A stretch of 64,000 nt of DNA from a virus. Numbering within the stretch: position 1 is the stretch's first letter; every line of letters begins with the position of its first letter. The notes beneath the pieces are model-generated. The model worked only from the letters and a program-made list of their open reading frames with translations, searched no databases and had not been told where the DNA came from. A program made the translations under genes and the position numbers. Shown one piece after another: positions 49,052-56,217 of the stretch. The stretch spans positions 310,001 to 374,000 of IMG/VR virus record IMGVR_UViG_3300044797_000098; one strand, written 5' to 3'.

Positions 49052-50475
49052 AGTTGTGCCTTTATTCTATTCAATACTGTTTCTTTTCCGAGCACGCCCA
49101 TTACTTGGAATAGTTCAGGGCTTTGAGTTCGGCCGTATAGTGCCACACGAGTGCTTTGTCCAACATCGCGGATTGTTAGATTGTTTTGTGTTAGCCAATC
49201 ATTCGTTGCTGTCCGAAGATTGGTTTCCGTCCAATCATTTACGGATTGTAGGAATGTATTGAATGCGGATAGTTTCGTTTTGGCTTCCGGTGTTAGTATT
49301 TTTTCTACTGCGGATTGGTCAATGGAGATGTCGGAACGGAGAACTGGCTCTAACTCTACGCTGGCTTCCCGAAAATTTTTTGAACGCGTTCTGACGAGAT
49401 TAGTTAGGGAAGCAAGACGATCGCGGGAAACATCAAGCCCCAATTCTGCAACGAACGGATGTAAGTGTTTTGCATACACATCGTCAGGCGTAAGCGTCGA
49501 TGACTTTAAGTGTTCATAGTTAATGACACTGAATTTCTTGAAATCATATTTGCCGTCATTACGACCCACTGCTTCTAATGAAAACTTTTCGATCAGTTCA
49601 TCAATGCTAAATACCTCTTGGGACTTCCATCCCCATCCAAACCTTACAAGATAATTTAAAACTGCATTTGGAGTAAAACCTAATTGCCTAAATTCAGCAA
49701 CGCTTACTGCACCATCGCGTTTCGAGAGCTTCCCGCCATTGCTATTTAATAATAATGGCAGATGACAATATGTCGCACGATCAATTCCTAATGCCTCGTA
49801 TAACATCAGTTGGCTGGGTAGATTTTTTAAATGGTCAGATCCCCTGATAATATGCGTTATATGATCTATAACGCCGTCATCTATGGCGTTTGCGAAGTTG
49901 AAGAGAGGGATACCATTTTGTCTAAAAATTACGAAGTCAAAATTTTCCTTGTTTGGAATTGCTCGCTTACCAAACGCTATATCATTAAATTCGATTACAC
50001 CATCTGTTGGAGCTTTGAAACGAACAACATAATCTTTGCTTAATTGTTTCGTTATATTTCTACAAGTTCCGGGATACTTCCAAGGATTTTTAGGATTTTT
50101 CGCAAGCGCTTCTTCGCGTTGCTTATTTAGATCTTCCTCGGAACAATAGCATAAATAAGCTTTACCGCTTGCTATTAGTTCTTCTGCATACTTCTTGTAT
50201 ATTGGAAGGCGTTCCATTTGTGTATAAACACCAGCAGGCTTATTATTCGTTCCATAACCCATCGTTGGGATTAGTCCGAGCCATTTAAGATCTTCAAGTA
50301 TTTTATCTGCGCCACCTTCAACAACACGAGCCTGATCGGTATCTTCTATTCTTAATAGGAATTCGGCATTATATTTTTTGCTGAATAACCAATTGAACAA
50401 AAAACTTTTTGCATTTCCGCAATGTAAGGTGCCACTGGGCGACGGAGCACATCTAACACGAAGATTATTTGACAT
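49048..50475 (-). CDS. gltX: Glutamyl-tRNA synthetase
   Basis: The 475-residue protein is full length for bacterial class I GluRS. The N-terminus is RVRCAPSPSGTLHCGNAKSF, with the HIGH-equivalent HCGN at 18-21. RIEDTD, YLCYCSEEDL, IIRGSDHLKN and the KMSKS-equivalent KLSKR (249-253) follow. The last third is the helical anticodon-binding domain and looks complete. It would charge tRNA-Glu during infection. A complete GluRS in a phage is unusual. Its start overlaps the upstream ribbon-helix-helix gene by 11 nt. Confidence 0.95.
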   Translation of the reverse strand: MSNNLRVRCAPSPSGTLHCGNAKSFLFNWLFSKKYNAEFLLRIEDTDQARVVEGGADKILEDLKWLGLIPTMGYGTNNKPAGVYTQMERLPIYKKYAEELIASGKAYLCYCSEEDLNKQREEALAKNPKNPWKYPGTCRNITKQLSKDYVVRFKAPTDGVIEFNDIAFGKRAIPNKENFDFVIFRQNGIPLFNFANAIDDGVIDHITHIIRGSDHLKNLPSQLMLYEALGIDRATYCHLPLLLNSNGGKLSKRDGAVSVAEFRQLGFTPNAVLNYLVRFGWGWKSQEVFSIDELIEKFSLEAVGRNDGKYDFKKFSVINYEHLKSSTLTPDDVYAKHLHPFVAELGLDVSRDRLASLTNLVRTRSKNFREASVELEPVLRSDISIDQSAVEKILTPEAKTKLSAFNTFLQSVNDWTETNLRTATNDWLTQNNLTIRDVGQSTRVALYGRTQSPELFQVMGVLGKETVLNRIKAQL

Positions 50476-50662
50476 TTTTATTGTCCTTTTTATTATTGTT
50501 TTCTGTTGCTTTTTTGCATTGTGTTTCTAATATGGCACGAATATATTCTGCCTTCGTGATATACTTGTTGGTCTTTTTGAGATACAAAAAAAACGCTTCG
50601 TCAATCATCTTCATTAGTTCAGGGGTTAGCCGAAGAACTAATTGTTTAGTCTTTTTTTTCAT
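50465..50662 (-). CDS. Ribbon-helix-helix DNA-binding protein
   Basis: The 65-residue protein starts MKKKTKQLVLRLTPELMKMI. The beta-strand KQLVLRL, helix TPELMKMIDEAF and second helix (ITKAEYIRAILETQ) match the CopG/Arc/MetJ-type fold. It ends in a charged Asn/Lys-rich tail. A near-perfect palindrome lies in its own promoter (50684-50697), so it probably represses itself and the overlapping gltX gene. That regulation is inferred. Confidence 0.7.
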   Translation of the reverse strand: MKKKTKQLVLRLTPELMKMIDEAFFLYLKKTNKYITKAEYIRAILETQCKKATENNNKKDNKNVK

Positions 50663-50675
50663 TTTTTACCTACTA

Positions 50676-50704
50676 ATGATATAGCATACTTGTATGCAGT
50701 GCAA
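50676..50704 (-). promoter_or_regulatory. Promoter with palindromic operator upstream of the RHH-gltX operon
   Basis: TTGCAC (50704-50699), 17-nt spacer, TATCAT (50681-50676). Between the boxes is the palindrome GCATAC-TT-GTATGC (50684-50697), a plausible site for the RHH protein. Confidence 0.65.
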
Positions 50705-50735
50705 TGCATAGTTTTATTTGTGAAAAGGATTTTCG

Positions 50736-51545
50736 ATGAGCCATTATGTATATATATTGCAAAATAAAATTAACTTGAAGATTTATGTCGGATATTCCGC
50801 AAATCCAAAAATAAGATGGAATAGTCATAAAAACACCGCGAATAACCCAAAACATAAAAATCATCACGAACTAATATATAATGCAATACGCAAACACGGT
50901 TGGGAAAATTTTGACAAACAAATTATTGAAGAATGGGAAACTAAAAAAGAAGCGCTAGAAGCAGAGATGTTTTGGATAGAATTTTTTCGAACCAATATTC
51001 ATATTTATGGAAAAGAATATGGGTATAATCTTGGCCCAGGTGGAACTGGCGGTCGCGTAAAAGGTGGAAAACTTTCTATTGAACATAGGCGCAAATTAAG
51101 TGAAGCGCATAAAGGAAGAACCGCGTGGAATAAAGGGAAACCGTCCCCACTAAAAGGTCGAAAAAGAACAACACCGCTTACTGAAAATGAAAAACAAAAC
51201 CTTGCAAGACTTGCTGATTTTCATAGAGGTAGAAAACATTCACCAGAACGAATAGAAAAATCAAGACAATCACGCTTAGGAAAGAAAACAAAACCACATA
51301 CGGAAGAACATAAGCGCAAAATAAGTGAGGCTCAAAAAGGAAAAAAGAAACCAAAACACATATTTTCAGAAATAATTGAAAAACAAATTGTTCAAGAATA
51401 TAAATCTGGTAAATCTATAAATAAATTAAAAATTGAATATAAATGTAGTTGGACTGCAATCAAATCAATATTACTTATGTATATAGCGGAAAACGATATA
51501 AGAAAAGATGATGGTAAAAAAACGAGAAAAATTATTCGAAAATAA
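50736..51545 (+). CDS. GIY-YIG homing endonuclease, possibly truncated by a frameshift
   Basis: The 269-residue protein starts MSHYVYILQNKINLKIYVGY, the GIY-YIG core, with the Glu-containing EAEMFWIEFFR. NUMOD3-like repeats follow (LSIEHRRKLSEAHKG, HTEEHKRKISEAQKG), then a helix-turn-helix (KSGKSINKLKIEYKCSWTA). The frame ends at 51545, but homologous DNA-binding sequence continues in the +1 frame in the overlapping ORF. The A7 run at about 51516-51523 is a likely slip site. An AAAAGG box precedes the ATG. Confidence 0.85.
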   Translation: MSHYVYILQNKINLKIYVGYSANPKIRWNSHKNTANNPKHKNHHELIYNAIRKHGWENFDKQIIEEWETKKEALEAEMFWIEFFRTNIHIYGKEYGYNLGPGGTGGRVKGGKLSIEHRRKLSEAHKGRTAWNKGKPSPLKGRKRTTPLTENEKQNLARLADFHRGRKHSPERIEKSRQSRLGKKTKPHTEEHKRKISEAQKGKKKPKHIFSEIIEKQIVQEYKSGKSINKLKIEYKCSWTAIKSILLMYIAENDIRKDDGKKTRKIIRK

Positions 51546-51888
51546 CTCAACCATTGAGCAAAAAATAATAAACGATTATCTTTCTGGAAAGAGCATAAAC
51601 TATATATCAAAAATATATAAATGTTCTTGGAATGTTGTAAATAGAATAATAAAAGACGCAATAAATAATAATCTAATTATTTATAAAAAAATACGAGGCG
51701 GGGCACAGTCTAAATTGACTGAACATGATGTGTATCAAATACTAATTGAATATAATTCAACCGAAATATCACAAGAAAAACTTGCTAAAAAATATAATAT
51801 TGAAAGAAGCACTGTAAGAAATATAGTAAATGGAAAAACATGGAAAGATATTTATCTCAAATATGTTAGTGCCACCAAGACAACCTAA
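51508..51888 (+). CDS. Continuation of the GIY-YIG gene: tandem HTH repeats
   Basis: The 126-residue frame holds two further helix-turn-helix units: YLSGKSINYISKIYKCSWNV, a repeat of the preceding gene's KSGKSINKLKIEYKCSWTA, and EKLAKKYNIERSTVRNIV with the WKDI end typical of these nucleases. It shows no catalytic domain. It is most likely the original C-terminus of the 50736 gene, separated by a change in a run of A, or else a separately translated DNA-binding subunit. Confidence 0.6.
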   Translation: MMVKKREKLFENNSTIEQKIINDYLSGKSINYISKIYKCSWNVVNRIIKDAINNNLIIYKKIRGGAQSKLTEHDVYQILIEYNSTEISQEKLAKKYNIERSTVRNIVNGKTWKDIYLKYVSATKTT

Positions 51889-51912
51889 TCATTCCACCGC
51901 ACCCCGTCAAGC

Positions 51913-52125
51913 CTAACCGTTTTCTTTTCTGCCAGCCCAAACATATTGTCCCAGTAAAAACAAAACAGTCATTACAATTCCAGCGGGAAAACCAAACATA
52001 AATAACACTTCATTTATATCATGTGATGAATAGCACATACATAATATGAATAGCACGCCTAATCCAACGATAGAACTTAAAATTAAACTGCTGTCTCTAA
52101 TAACTTTTCGTTGTTCGTTATTCAT
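51913..52125 (-). CDS. Small membrane protein
   Basis: The 70-residue protein (MNNEQRKVIRDSSLILSSIV) has two hydrophobic segments (~14-32 and ~41-62) and a basic C-terminus (YVWAGRKENG). It is the last gene in the long family E transcription unit. Function unknown. Confidence 0.6.
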   Translation of the reverse strand: MNNEQRKVIRDSSLILSSIVGLGVLFILCMCYSSHDINEVLFMFGFPAGIVMTVLFLLGQYVWAGRKENG

Positions 52126-52186
52126 TGTTCTTCATCCATTCTCTACCAACAACCTTCCACCAACGAACGCGAATGTTATTACTCAT
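52121..52186 (-). CDS. Very short ORF (21 residues) related to the 52416 gene
   Basis: The frame reads MSNNIRVRWWKVVGREWMKN and stops at NE. It resembles VRYNVSWGKVVGGEWVKSEP of the 52416-52667 gene, so it may be a truncated 3' end of a third copy. Overlaps with both neighbours fit the operon style, but a protein this short is uncertain. Confidence 0.3.
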
Positions 52187-52419
52187 TATGCTTTTCTCCA
52201 ATCATAACTTTGATCTGGTAATCTCGTGTATTTTACCTTATTCCAATAACCTAACATATTAGGGTTATCAATCTCCCACTCCTCAATTGAGACAATTCTA
52301 TCACCATTATTCAGTAGATGCTTATCTCCTGCTTGTTTTGCATCATCAAGTGATTGATGAACACTAAGCATGTCATCACATTCGCCATTGCCATGGAATA
52401 ATATAAATACACTATTCAT
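52186..52419 (-). CDS. Hypothetical protein (paralogue of 52416-52667)
   Basis: The start MNSVFILFHGNGECDDMLSV at 52419 overlaps the upstream stop as ATGA. The 77-residue product shares MNS-(V/I)-F, GNG, SLD(D/E)A and the following helix with its upstream neighbour. Function unknown. Confidence 0.6.
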   Translation of the reverse strand: MNSVFILFHGNGECDDMLSVHQSLDDAKQAGDKHLLNNGDRIVSIEEWEIDNPNMLGYWNKVKYTRLPDQSYDWRKA

Positions 52420-52667
52420 TTTGATATGATTTCTCCAAGTGTAAAAGATGGTTCTGATTTTACCCATTCTCCACCAACAACCTTCCCCCAACTCACATTA
52501 TATCTCACCGCCCCAATATACCATTCAAAAATATTTACATATTTTGATTCCCATCCAGCCAACAATATTTCATCACCATATTTCATAGCCTCATCCAATG
52601 AATAAAAACAAGGCGTATTATTACCCATATAACCATTGCCCGGAACAACTTGAAAGATACTATTCAT
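52416..52667 (-). CDS. Hypothetical protein (paralogue of 52186-52419)
   Basis: The 83-residue protein (MNSIFQVVPGNGYMGNNTPC) has FYSLDEAMKYGDEIL and VSWGKVVGGEWVKSEPSF. It is a sister to the downstream gene, and its VVGGEWVK part recurs in the 21-residue ORF. Its start overlaps the upstream gene by 8 nt. Confidence 0.6.
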   Translation of the reverse strand: MNSIFQVVPGNGYMGNNTPCFYSLDEAMKYGDEILLAGWESKYVNIFEWYIGAVRYNVSWGKVVGGEWVKSEPSFTLGEIISK

Positions 52668-52836
52668 TTTTCATCTCATCCTTTACCCATTCAATCAATT
52701 CTATAATAAAATTACACTTACCATTATTCTCGTGATCGTAATCTGACATTGAGGTAATATAAGGATCGCCAGCGTTTTGAATTGAACGAAGTTCTTCTTG
52801 TAAATGTTCAAGTAATTTTTGCTGGAATGTTATCAT
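52660..52836 (-). CDS. Hypothetical small protein (58 residues)
   Basis: The frame starts at 52836 (MITFQQKLLEHLQEELRSIQ) and ends LIEWVKDEMKNE. It is helical and acidic, with a SDYDHENNGKCNF loop. An ATGA overlap with the upstream family E pseudogene and an 8-nt overlap downstream support translation. Confidence 0.6.
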   Translation of the reverse strand: MITFQQKLLEHLQEELRSIQNAGDPYITSMSDYDHENNGKCNFIIELIEWVKDEMKNE

Positions 52837-53098
52837 TGTAATATCAATAACTCATTATGTCTTTCACAAACTGCCATCGCTTCTTCTTTTGTGTCAAACT
52901 TACAATCATCTGGCGTGCTATTGCCAAAAATAGTAATATCACTTGTACGAAGATTTTTGGTCAGAAAACGAATATTACCATTATTGACAATATATTATAA
53001 TATAATTCATTTTTTACGGAAGCAACGGAATACTTATATGGCACAAACCAAGTTTCATTCCATTTATGTTGATGCTTACCTCCATATACCCATTCCAT
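52833..53098 (-). pseudogene. Family E copy broken by a 2-nt insertion
   Basis: The frame starts MEWVYGGKHQHKWNETWF and stops early. The +2 frame continues as NGNIRFLTKNLRTSDITIF and the family end DDCKFDTKEEAMAVCERHNE-LLILQ. Length 266 nt is 88 codons plus 2. The extra bases fit a slip in the TATATTATAATATAT-type region near 52990-53000. The family E ending and ATGA junction remain intact, so this is a recent mutation or a sequencing error. Confidence 0.65.
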
Positions 53099-53106
53099 AA
53101 TAAATC

Positions 53107-53400
53107 CTATTGCAAAACCAGTCGTTGATTATATCTTTCACAAGCTACCATTGCTTTTTCTTTTGTGGCAAACTTATGATCTGGTCGAAGACCATTGTTA
53201 TTTAGTAATGTTGTAGATACTGAACTTTTATTTAGCCAATGTATTTCGATATCGTCGATATGATTTTGACAAACCATAGTGCACCACCAACCGTTATTTT
53301 CTACACCTTGATACATCACACTGTAAGTATAGGATCCTTCGCGAGCAACAAAATAATGCAAATAACAATTATTCTCTTTTGCTATTGACCATTCTAACAT
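53107..53400 (-). CDS. Family E paralogue (RLVLQ end)
   Basis: The 97-residue protein starts MLEWSIAKENNCYLHYFVAR, has SYTYSVMYQGVENNGWWCTM, a WLNKSSVSTTLL block and the end HKFATKEKAMVACERYNQ-RLVLQ. The variant ending (NQRLVLQ) differs from the HY-x-LLILQ of its neighbours. Function unknown. Confidence 0.7.
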   Translation of the reverse strand: MLEWSIAKENNCYLHYFVAREGSYTYSVMYQGVENNGWWCTMVCQNHIDDIEIHWLNKSSVSTTLLNNNGLRPDHKFATKEKAMVACERYNQRLVLQ

Positions 53401-53409
53401 ATCATCTCC

Positions 53410-53691
53410 TTATTGTAATATCAATAACTCATAATGTCTTTCACAAACGGCTTTTGCTTCTTCTGGCATCTTGAAAAAACAATCATCTGGCAAACTATCA
53501 ACCCTACTTGTAATACAATGCATATGAAGTCTGTTTGACACATATCCGCCCAAACTTTTTGGCGGAGTATAAACTATATACCACCCACTTTTACTATATT
53601 GTAAATACACAATGTCATACCATCCACGATCTGTATTTGATATGTATCGGTCATCACCACTCAATGCATCACTATCATTTTCCCATTCCAT
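53410..53691 (-). CDS. Family E paralogue
   Basis: The 93-residue protein starts MEWENDSDALSGDDRYISNT, has GWYDIVYLQYSKSGWYIVYT, PPKSLGGYVSNRLHMHC and the end KMPEEAKAVCERHYE-LLILQ. PEEAKA replaces TKEEAMA. The LGGYVSN-x-L block is shared with the 54256 copy. Confidence 0.7.
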   Translation of the reverse strand: MEWENDSDALSGDDRYISNTDRGWYDIVYLQYSKSGWYIVYTPPKSLGGYVSNRLHMHCITSRVDSLPDDCFFKMPEEAKAVCERHYELLILQ

Positions 53692-53699
53692 AATAAATC

Positions 53700-53987
53700 C
53701 TATTGAAGAATAAGCAGTCTATAATGTCTTTCACAAACTGCCATTGCTTCTTCTTTTGTAGCAAACTTATGTTCTTCTTGAATACCAGTGTTAGTATGTA
53801 AATCCGTTTTTATACTCTTTGTTATGTATAAACCGATCTTAGTGGAATTATAATCTGAAAAGAAAATAGAACACCAGCAATCTACACCTACGATATTTTT
53901 GCGAAACAAAATAACCTTATAAGATATATCACCTATATGTGATATATAATCATCTGGATGTCGAGTTCCCTGTTTTATCCAGTTCAT
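53700..53987 (-). CDS. Family E paralogue
   Basis: The 95-residue protein starts MNWIKQGTRHPDDYISHIGD, has SYKVILFRKNIVGVDCWCSI and the end HKFATKEEAMAVCERHYR-LLILQ. It belongs to the W-x-L-(T/D)-K subtype only in part; its middle is ITKSIKTDLHT. Confidence 0.7.
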   Translation of the reverse strand: MNWIKQGTRHPDDYISHIGDISYKVILFRKNIVGVDCWCSIFFSDYNSTKIGLYITKSIKTDLHTNTGIQEEHKFATKEEAMAVCERHYRLLILQ

Positions 53988-54259
53988 TGTAAAATCAATA
54001 ACCTATAATGTCTTTCGGCGATTGCCATTGCTTCTTCTTTTGTCGCAAAAATAAGTCCAACTGAATTTGCTTGAATGGTATTTGTTCTTCTGGCTTTTAG
54101 ATTTTTAGATATAAATTTACCCATACTTCGAGGCGAATTAGTATGATATCTTATTACCCAGCCGTTATAGGTTCTTCCGTGAAATTCTACATCGTAGCAA
54201 TGAAAATTATCAACTGTTAGACACCAATGATCGAAGGTAGAAAACTGTTCCCAATTCAT
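53984..54259 (-). CDS. Family E paralogue
   Basis: The start MNWEQFSTFDHWCLTVDNFH at 54259 overlaps the upstream stop as ATGA. The 91-residue protein has CYDVEFHGRTYNGWVIRYHT, SPRSMGKFISKNLKARR and the end LIFATKEEAMAIAERHYR-LLILQ, where AIAERH replaces AVCERH. Confidence 0.7.
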   Translation of the reverse strand: MNWEQFSTFDHWCLTVDNFHCYDVEFHGRTYNGWVIRYHTNSPRSMGKFISKNLKARRTNTIQANSVGLIFATKEEAMAIAERHYRLLILQ

Positions 54260-54522
54260 TGTAAAATCAATAATTTGTGATGGCGTTCGCATATCTCTTG
54301 CGCTTCTTCTTTCGTGGCGAACTCACAATTAGATTGTAGTCCTTGTGCTTCTGCTATTCCATAACCGCATTCTATGTTAAGATTATTAGATAGGAAGCCA
54401 CCAAGCATATCTGGTGGATTATATGATGAACACCACTTGCCATAATAACTGATCACACAATAATCATTTCCATCATCAAGATGAGCTTCCCAATAACCTA
54501 TATCAGTTTCTAACCAATTCAT
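54256..54522 (-). CDS. Family E paralogue
   Basis: The 88-residue protein starts MNWLETDIGYWEAHLDDGND, has YCVISYYGKWCSSYN, PPDMLGGFLSNNLNIECGYG and CEFATKEEAQEICERHHK-LLILQ. The PP-x-x-LGG-(F/Y)-(L/V)-SN block links it to the 53410 copy. Confidence 0.7.
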   Translation of the reverse strand: MNWLETDIGYWEAHLDDGNDYCVISYYGKWCSSYNPPDMLGGFLSNNLNIECGYGIAEAQGLQSNCEFATKEEAQEICERHHKLLILQ

Positions 54523-54532
54523 TTTATAAACC

Positions 54533-54796
54533 TTATTGTAAAATCAATAATTTGTAATGTCTTTCAGCAGCGCTGATTGCTTCTTCTTTCGTATGAAACT
54601 TATGTTCATCCAAAAAATGACCATAATTTGTGCTCAATGGCTTTGAGTTTTTGTCAAGCCAGTTTATTGGTAATCCGTTTCCATCTGAATATAAAACGCT
54701 CCAAGTCATATTTGATTGTAAGTAAATTACATTATATCTGTAATCACTTCCTATTGCAAGAAACTCTTTGCTTTCTATTTGTTTCCATTCTAACAT
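54533..54796 (-). CDS. Family E paralogue
   Basis: The 87-residue protein starts MLEWKQIESKEFLAIGSDYR, has YNVIYLQSNMTWSVLYSDGN, LPINWLDKNSKPLSTNYG and HKFHTKEEAISAAERHYK-LLILQ. The WL-(D/N/T)-KNS block is shared with 53107 and 55055. Cys of CERH is Ala here. Confidence 0.7.
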   Translation of the reverse strand: MLEWKQIESKEFLAIGSDYRYNVIYLQSNMTWSVLYSDGNGLPINWLDKNSKPLSTNYGHFLDEHKFHTKEEAISAAERHYKLLILQ

Positions 54797-55047
54797 AGGA
54801 TTAGTAATTTGTGATATCGCTCACAAACCTCCATTGCTTCTTCTTTTGTTTTGAATTGACATTCTGGTAAGTTTGTAATCATTCTTCTGTTTTCTTCCAT
54901 TATATGTAAGTTTTTAGGTATCCATGCTCCACTTGGTTCTCTTCGTAAGGCTCCCCAACAACCTACAATATATGAAGCACTATATCTATGTAAGCCATCT
55001 ATATTAGCAGTTATAGTATAGGGTGATATAATCTTCCATTCCAACAT
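54790..55047 (-). CDS. Family E paralogue (LLILC end)
   Basis: The 85-residue protein starts MLEWKIISPYTITANIDGLH, has RYSASYIVGCWGALRRE, SGAWIPKNLHIME and CQFKTKEEAMEVCERYHK-LLILC. It ends in Cys instead of Gln and overlaps the next gene by 7 nt. Confidence 0.7.
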   Translation of the reverse strand: MLEWKIISPYTITANIDGLHRYSASYIVGCWGALRREPSGAWIPKNLHIMEENRRMITNLPECQFKTKEEAMEVCERYHKLLILC

Positions 55048-55054
55048 ATGAATC

Positions 55055-55336
55055 CTACTGCAAAATCAGTAATCTATAATGTCGTTCTACAACTATTATC
55101 GCTTCTTCTTTTGTAGCAAAAAGATGCTTCGATGATATCAAGCCATCATTATAATCCAAGTCTATCGCCAATGAGTTTTTAGTTAACCATAATGATTTAT
55201 TGAACCTATTTCCATCTGTAATATTTACACACCAACAATTCTCTTGTTTTGAAAATCCTACTAAATACCTTATATTACCTGCTTGCGCAATAATTTCGCC
55301 ATATTTATTTGTTTCTATATTTCTCCATTTTAACAT
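55055..55336 (-). CDS. Family E paralogue
   Basis: The 93-residue protein starts MLKWRNIETNKYGEIIAQAG, has IRYLVGFSKQENCWCVNITD, KSLWLTKNSLAIDLDY and HLFATKEEAIIVVERHYR-LLILQ. VVERH replaces the usual VCERH. It belongs to the WL-x-KNS subtype. Confidence 0.7.
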   Translation of the reverse strand: MLKWRNIETNKYGEIIAQAGNIRYLVGFSKQENCWCVNITDGNRFNKSLWLTKNSLAIDLDYNDGLISSKHLFATKEEAIIVVERHYRLLILQ

Positions 55337-55345
55337 ATTATGAAC

Positions 55346-55612
55346 CTATTGCAACAATAATAATTTGTAATGTCGCTCACAAACCTTCATGGCTTCTTCT
55401 TTTGTGGGAAACTTGCAATTATCTTTCAATTTATCGCCGTAATAAGATTCTATGCGAAGATTGCTTGATAGATAGCCAGCATACCTATTTAGATTTGGAG
55501 TATAATTAGCAACCCAGATATTATTTTTATCTTTCTCAAAAACTCTATAATTATGATCGATATCTGTGAATGGATGAGCGTAAAAATATGTAGGCTTGGA
55601 TTTCCATTCCAT
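55346..55612 (-). CDS. Family E paralogue
   Basis: The 88-residue protein starts MEWKSKPTYFYAHPFTDIDH, has YRVFEKDKNNIWVANYTP, NRYAGYLSSNLRIESYYG and CKFPTKEEAMKVCERHYK-LLLLQ. It shares SN-(L/K)-(R/K)-(I/L)-ESYYG with the first copy upstream, its closest relative. Confidence 0.7.
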   Translation of the reverse strand: MEWKSKPTYFYAHPFTDIDHNYRVFEKDKNNIWVANYTPNLNRYAGYLSSNLRIESYYGDKLKDNCKFPTKEEAMKVCERHYKLLLLQ

Positions 55613-55623
55613 GTGTTAGAATC

Positions 55624-55893
55624 CTATTGCAACAATAATAATTTGTAATGTCTCTCGCATATTGCGAACGCTTCTTCTTTTGTAGAAAATCGGCAATTTG
55701 TCGGCACACCATATCCATAATAACTTTCTAATTTCAACTTATTTGATAAGTATCTTCTTATTTTATTGTTCTCGGAATATTCTGAACTCCAAGGTATATT
55801 ATTGCCGGATGCGTAAGATACCCGATAAAATCTGTTATCGATATATGCTATGAATATTTCGTCCCCATTGCCATATGGATCAAACTTCAACAT
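55624..55893 (-). CDS. Family E paralogue, first of the array
   Basis: The 89-residue protein starts MLKFDPYGNGDEIFIAYIDN, has RFYRVSYASGNNIPWSSEYS, RRYLSNKLKLESYYGYG and CRFSTKEEAFAICERHYK-LLLLQ. It lies 75 nt downstream of the array promoter and should be the first gene translated. Confidence 0.7.
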   Translation of the reverse strand: MLKFDPYGNGDEIFIAYIDNRFYRVSYASGNNIPWSSEYSENNKIRRYLSNKLKLESYYGYGVPTNCRFSTKEEAFAICERHYKLLLLQ

Positions 55894-55967
55894 TGTATTA
55901 GAAACCTATACACTGTGCGGTGGGAAGACGGGCTTTCATAATTTTTACTGCGTCGGGGTTAGTAGTG

Positions 55968-55996
55968 AATATAAGGATGGGTGGGGCGGTTGTCAA
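55968..55996 (-). promoter_or_regulatory. Promoter of the family E array
   Basis: TTGACA (55996-55991), 17-nt spacer, TATATT (55973-55968). The stop codon (TGA) of the upstream gene lies in the -35 box. The leader of about 70 nt shows no strong structure. Confidence 0.85.
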
Positions 55997-56217
55997 GCAT
56001 CCACGATAGAAAGTAATTTTTTGATTTCCTTGATTTCAAGGTTCGATGAACACACTTTGTTATAGAACGCGGTGAAACGATCTATTGTTGTGTTTTTGTA
56101 AAACTTGAATGGCTCCCAGCCAGTCAATCGAAGCACGAGACATTTACAATCTTGTGCTTCGGATCTATGTTCGATATATTGTCGAAGGCATTCGGAATAT
56201 GAAGGCTTGATTTTCAT
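55993..56217 (-). CDS. Hypothetical protein
   Basis: The 74-residue protein (MKIKPSYSECLRQYIEHRSE) has QDCKCLVLRLTGWEPFKFYK and a helical end (EIKEIKKLLSIVDA). No known family. It follows the HARE-HTH gene with an ATGA overlap and may share its role. Confidence 0.55.
   Translation of the reverse strand: MKIKPSYSECLRQYIEHRSEAQDCKCLVLRLTGWEPFKFYKNTTIDRFTAFYNKVCSSNLEIKEIKKLLSIVDA

Noticed and set aside
51882-51910. Functional promoter at the end of the GIY-YIG gene
   Set aside because: The -35 (TTGACG) is good, but the -10 at 17 nt would be TAGGTT, a poor match, and it overlaps the nuclease stop. I kept it only as a possible leftover half.
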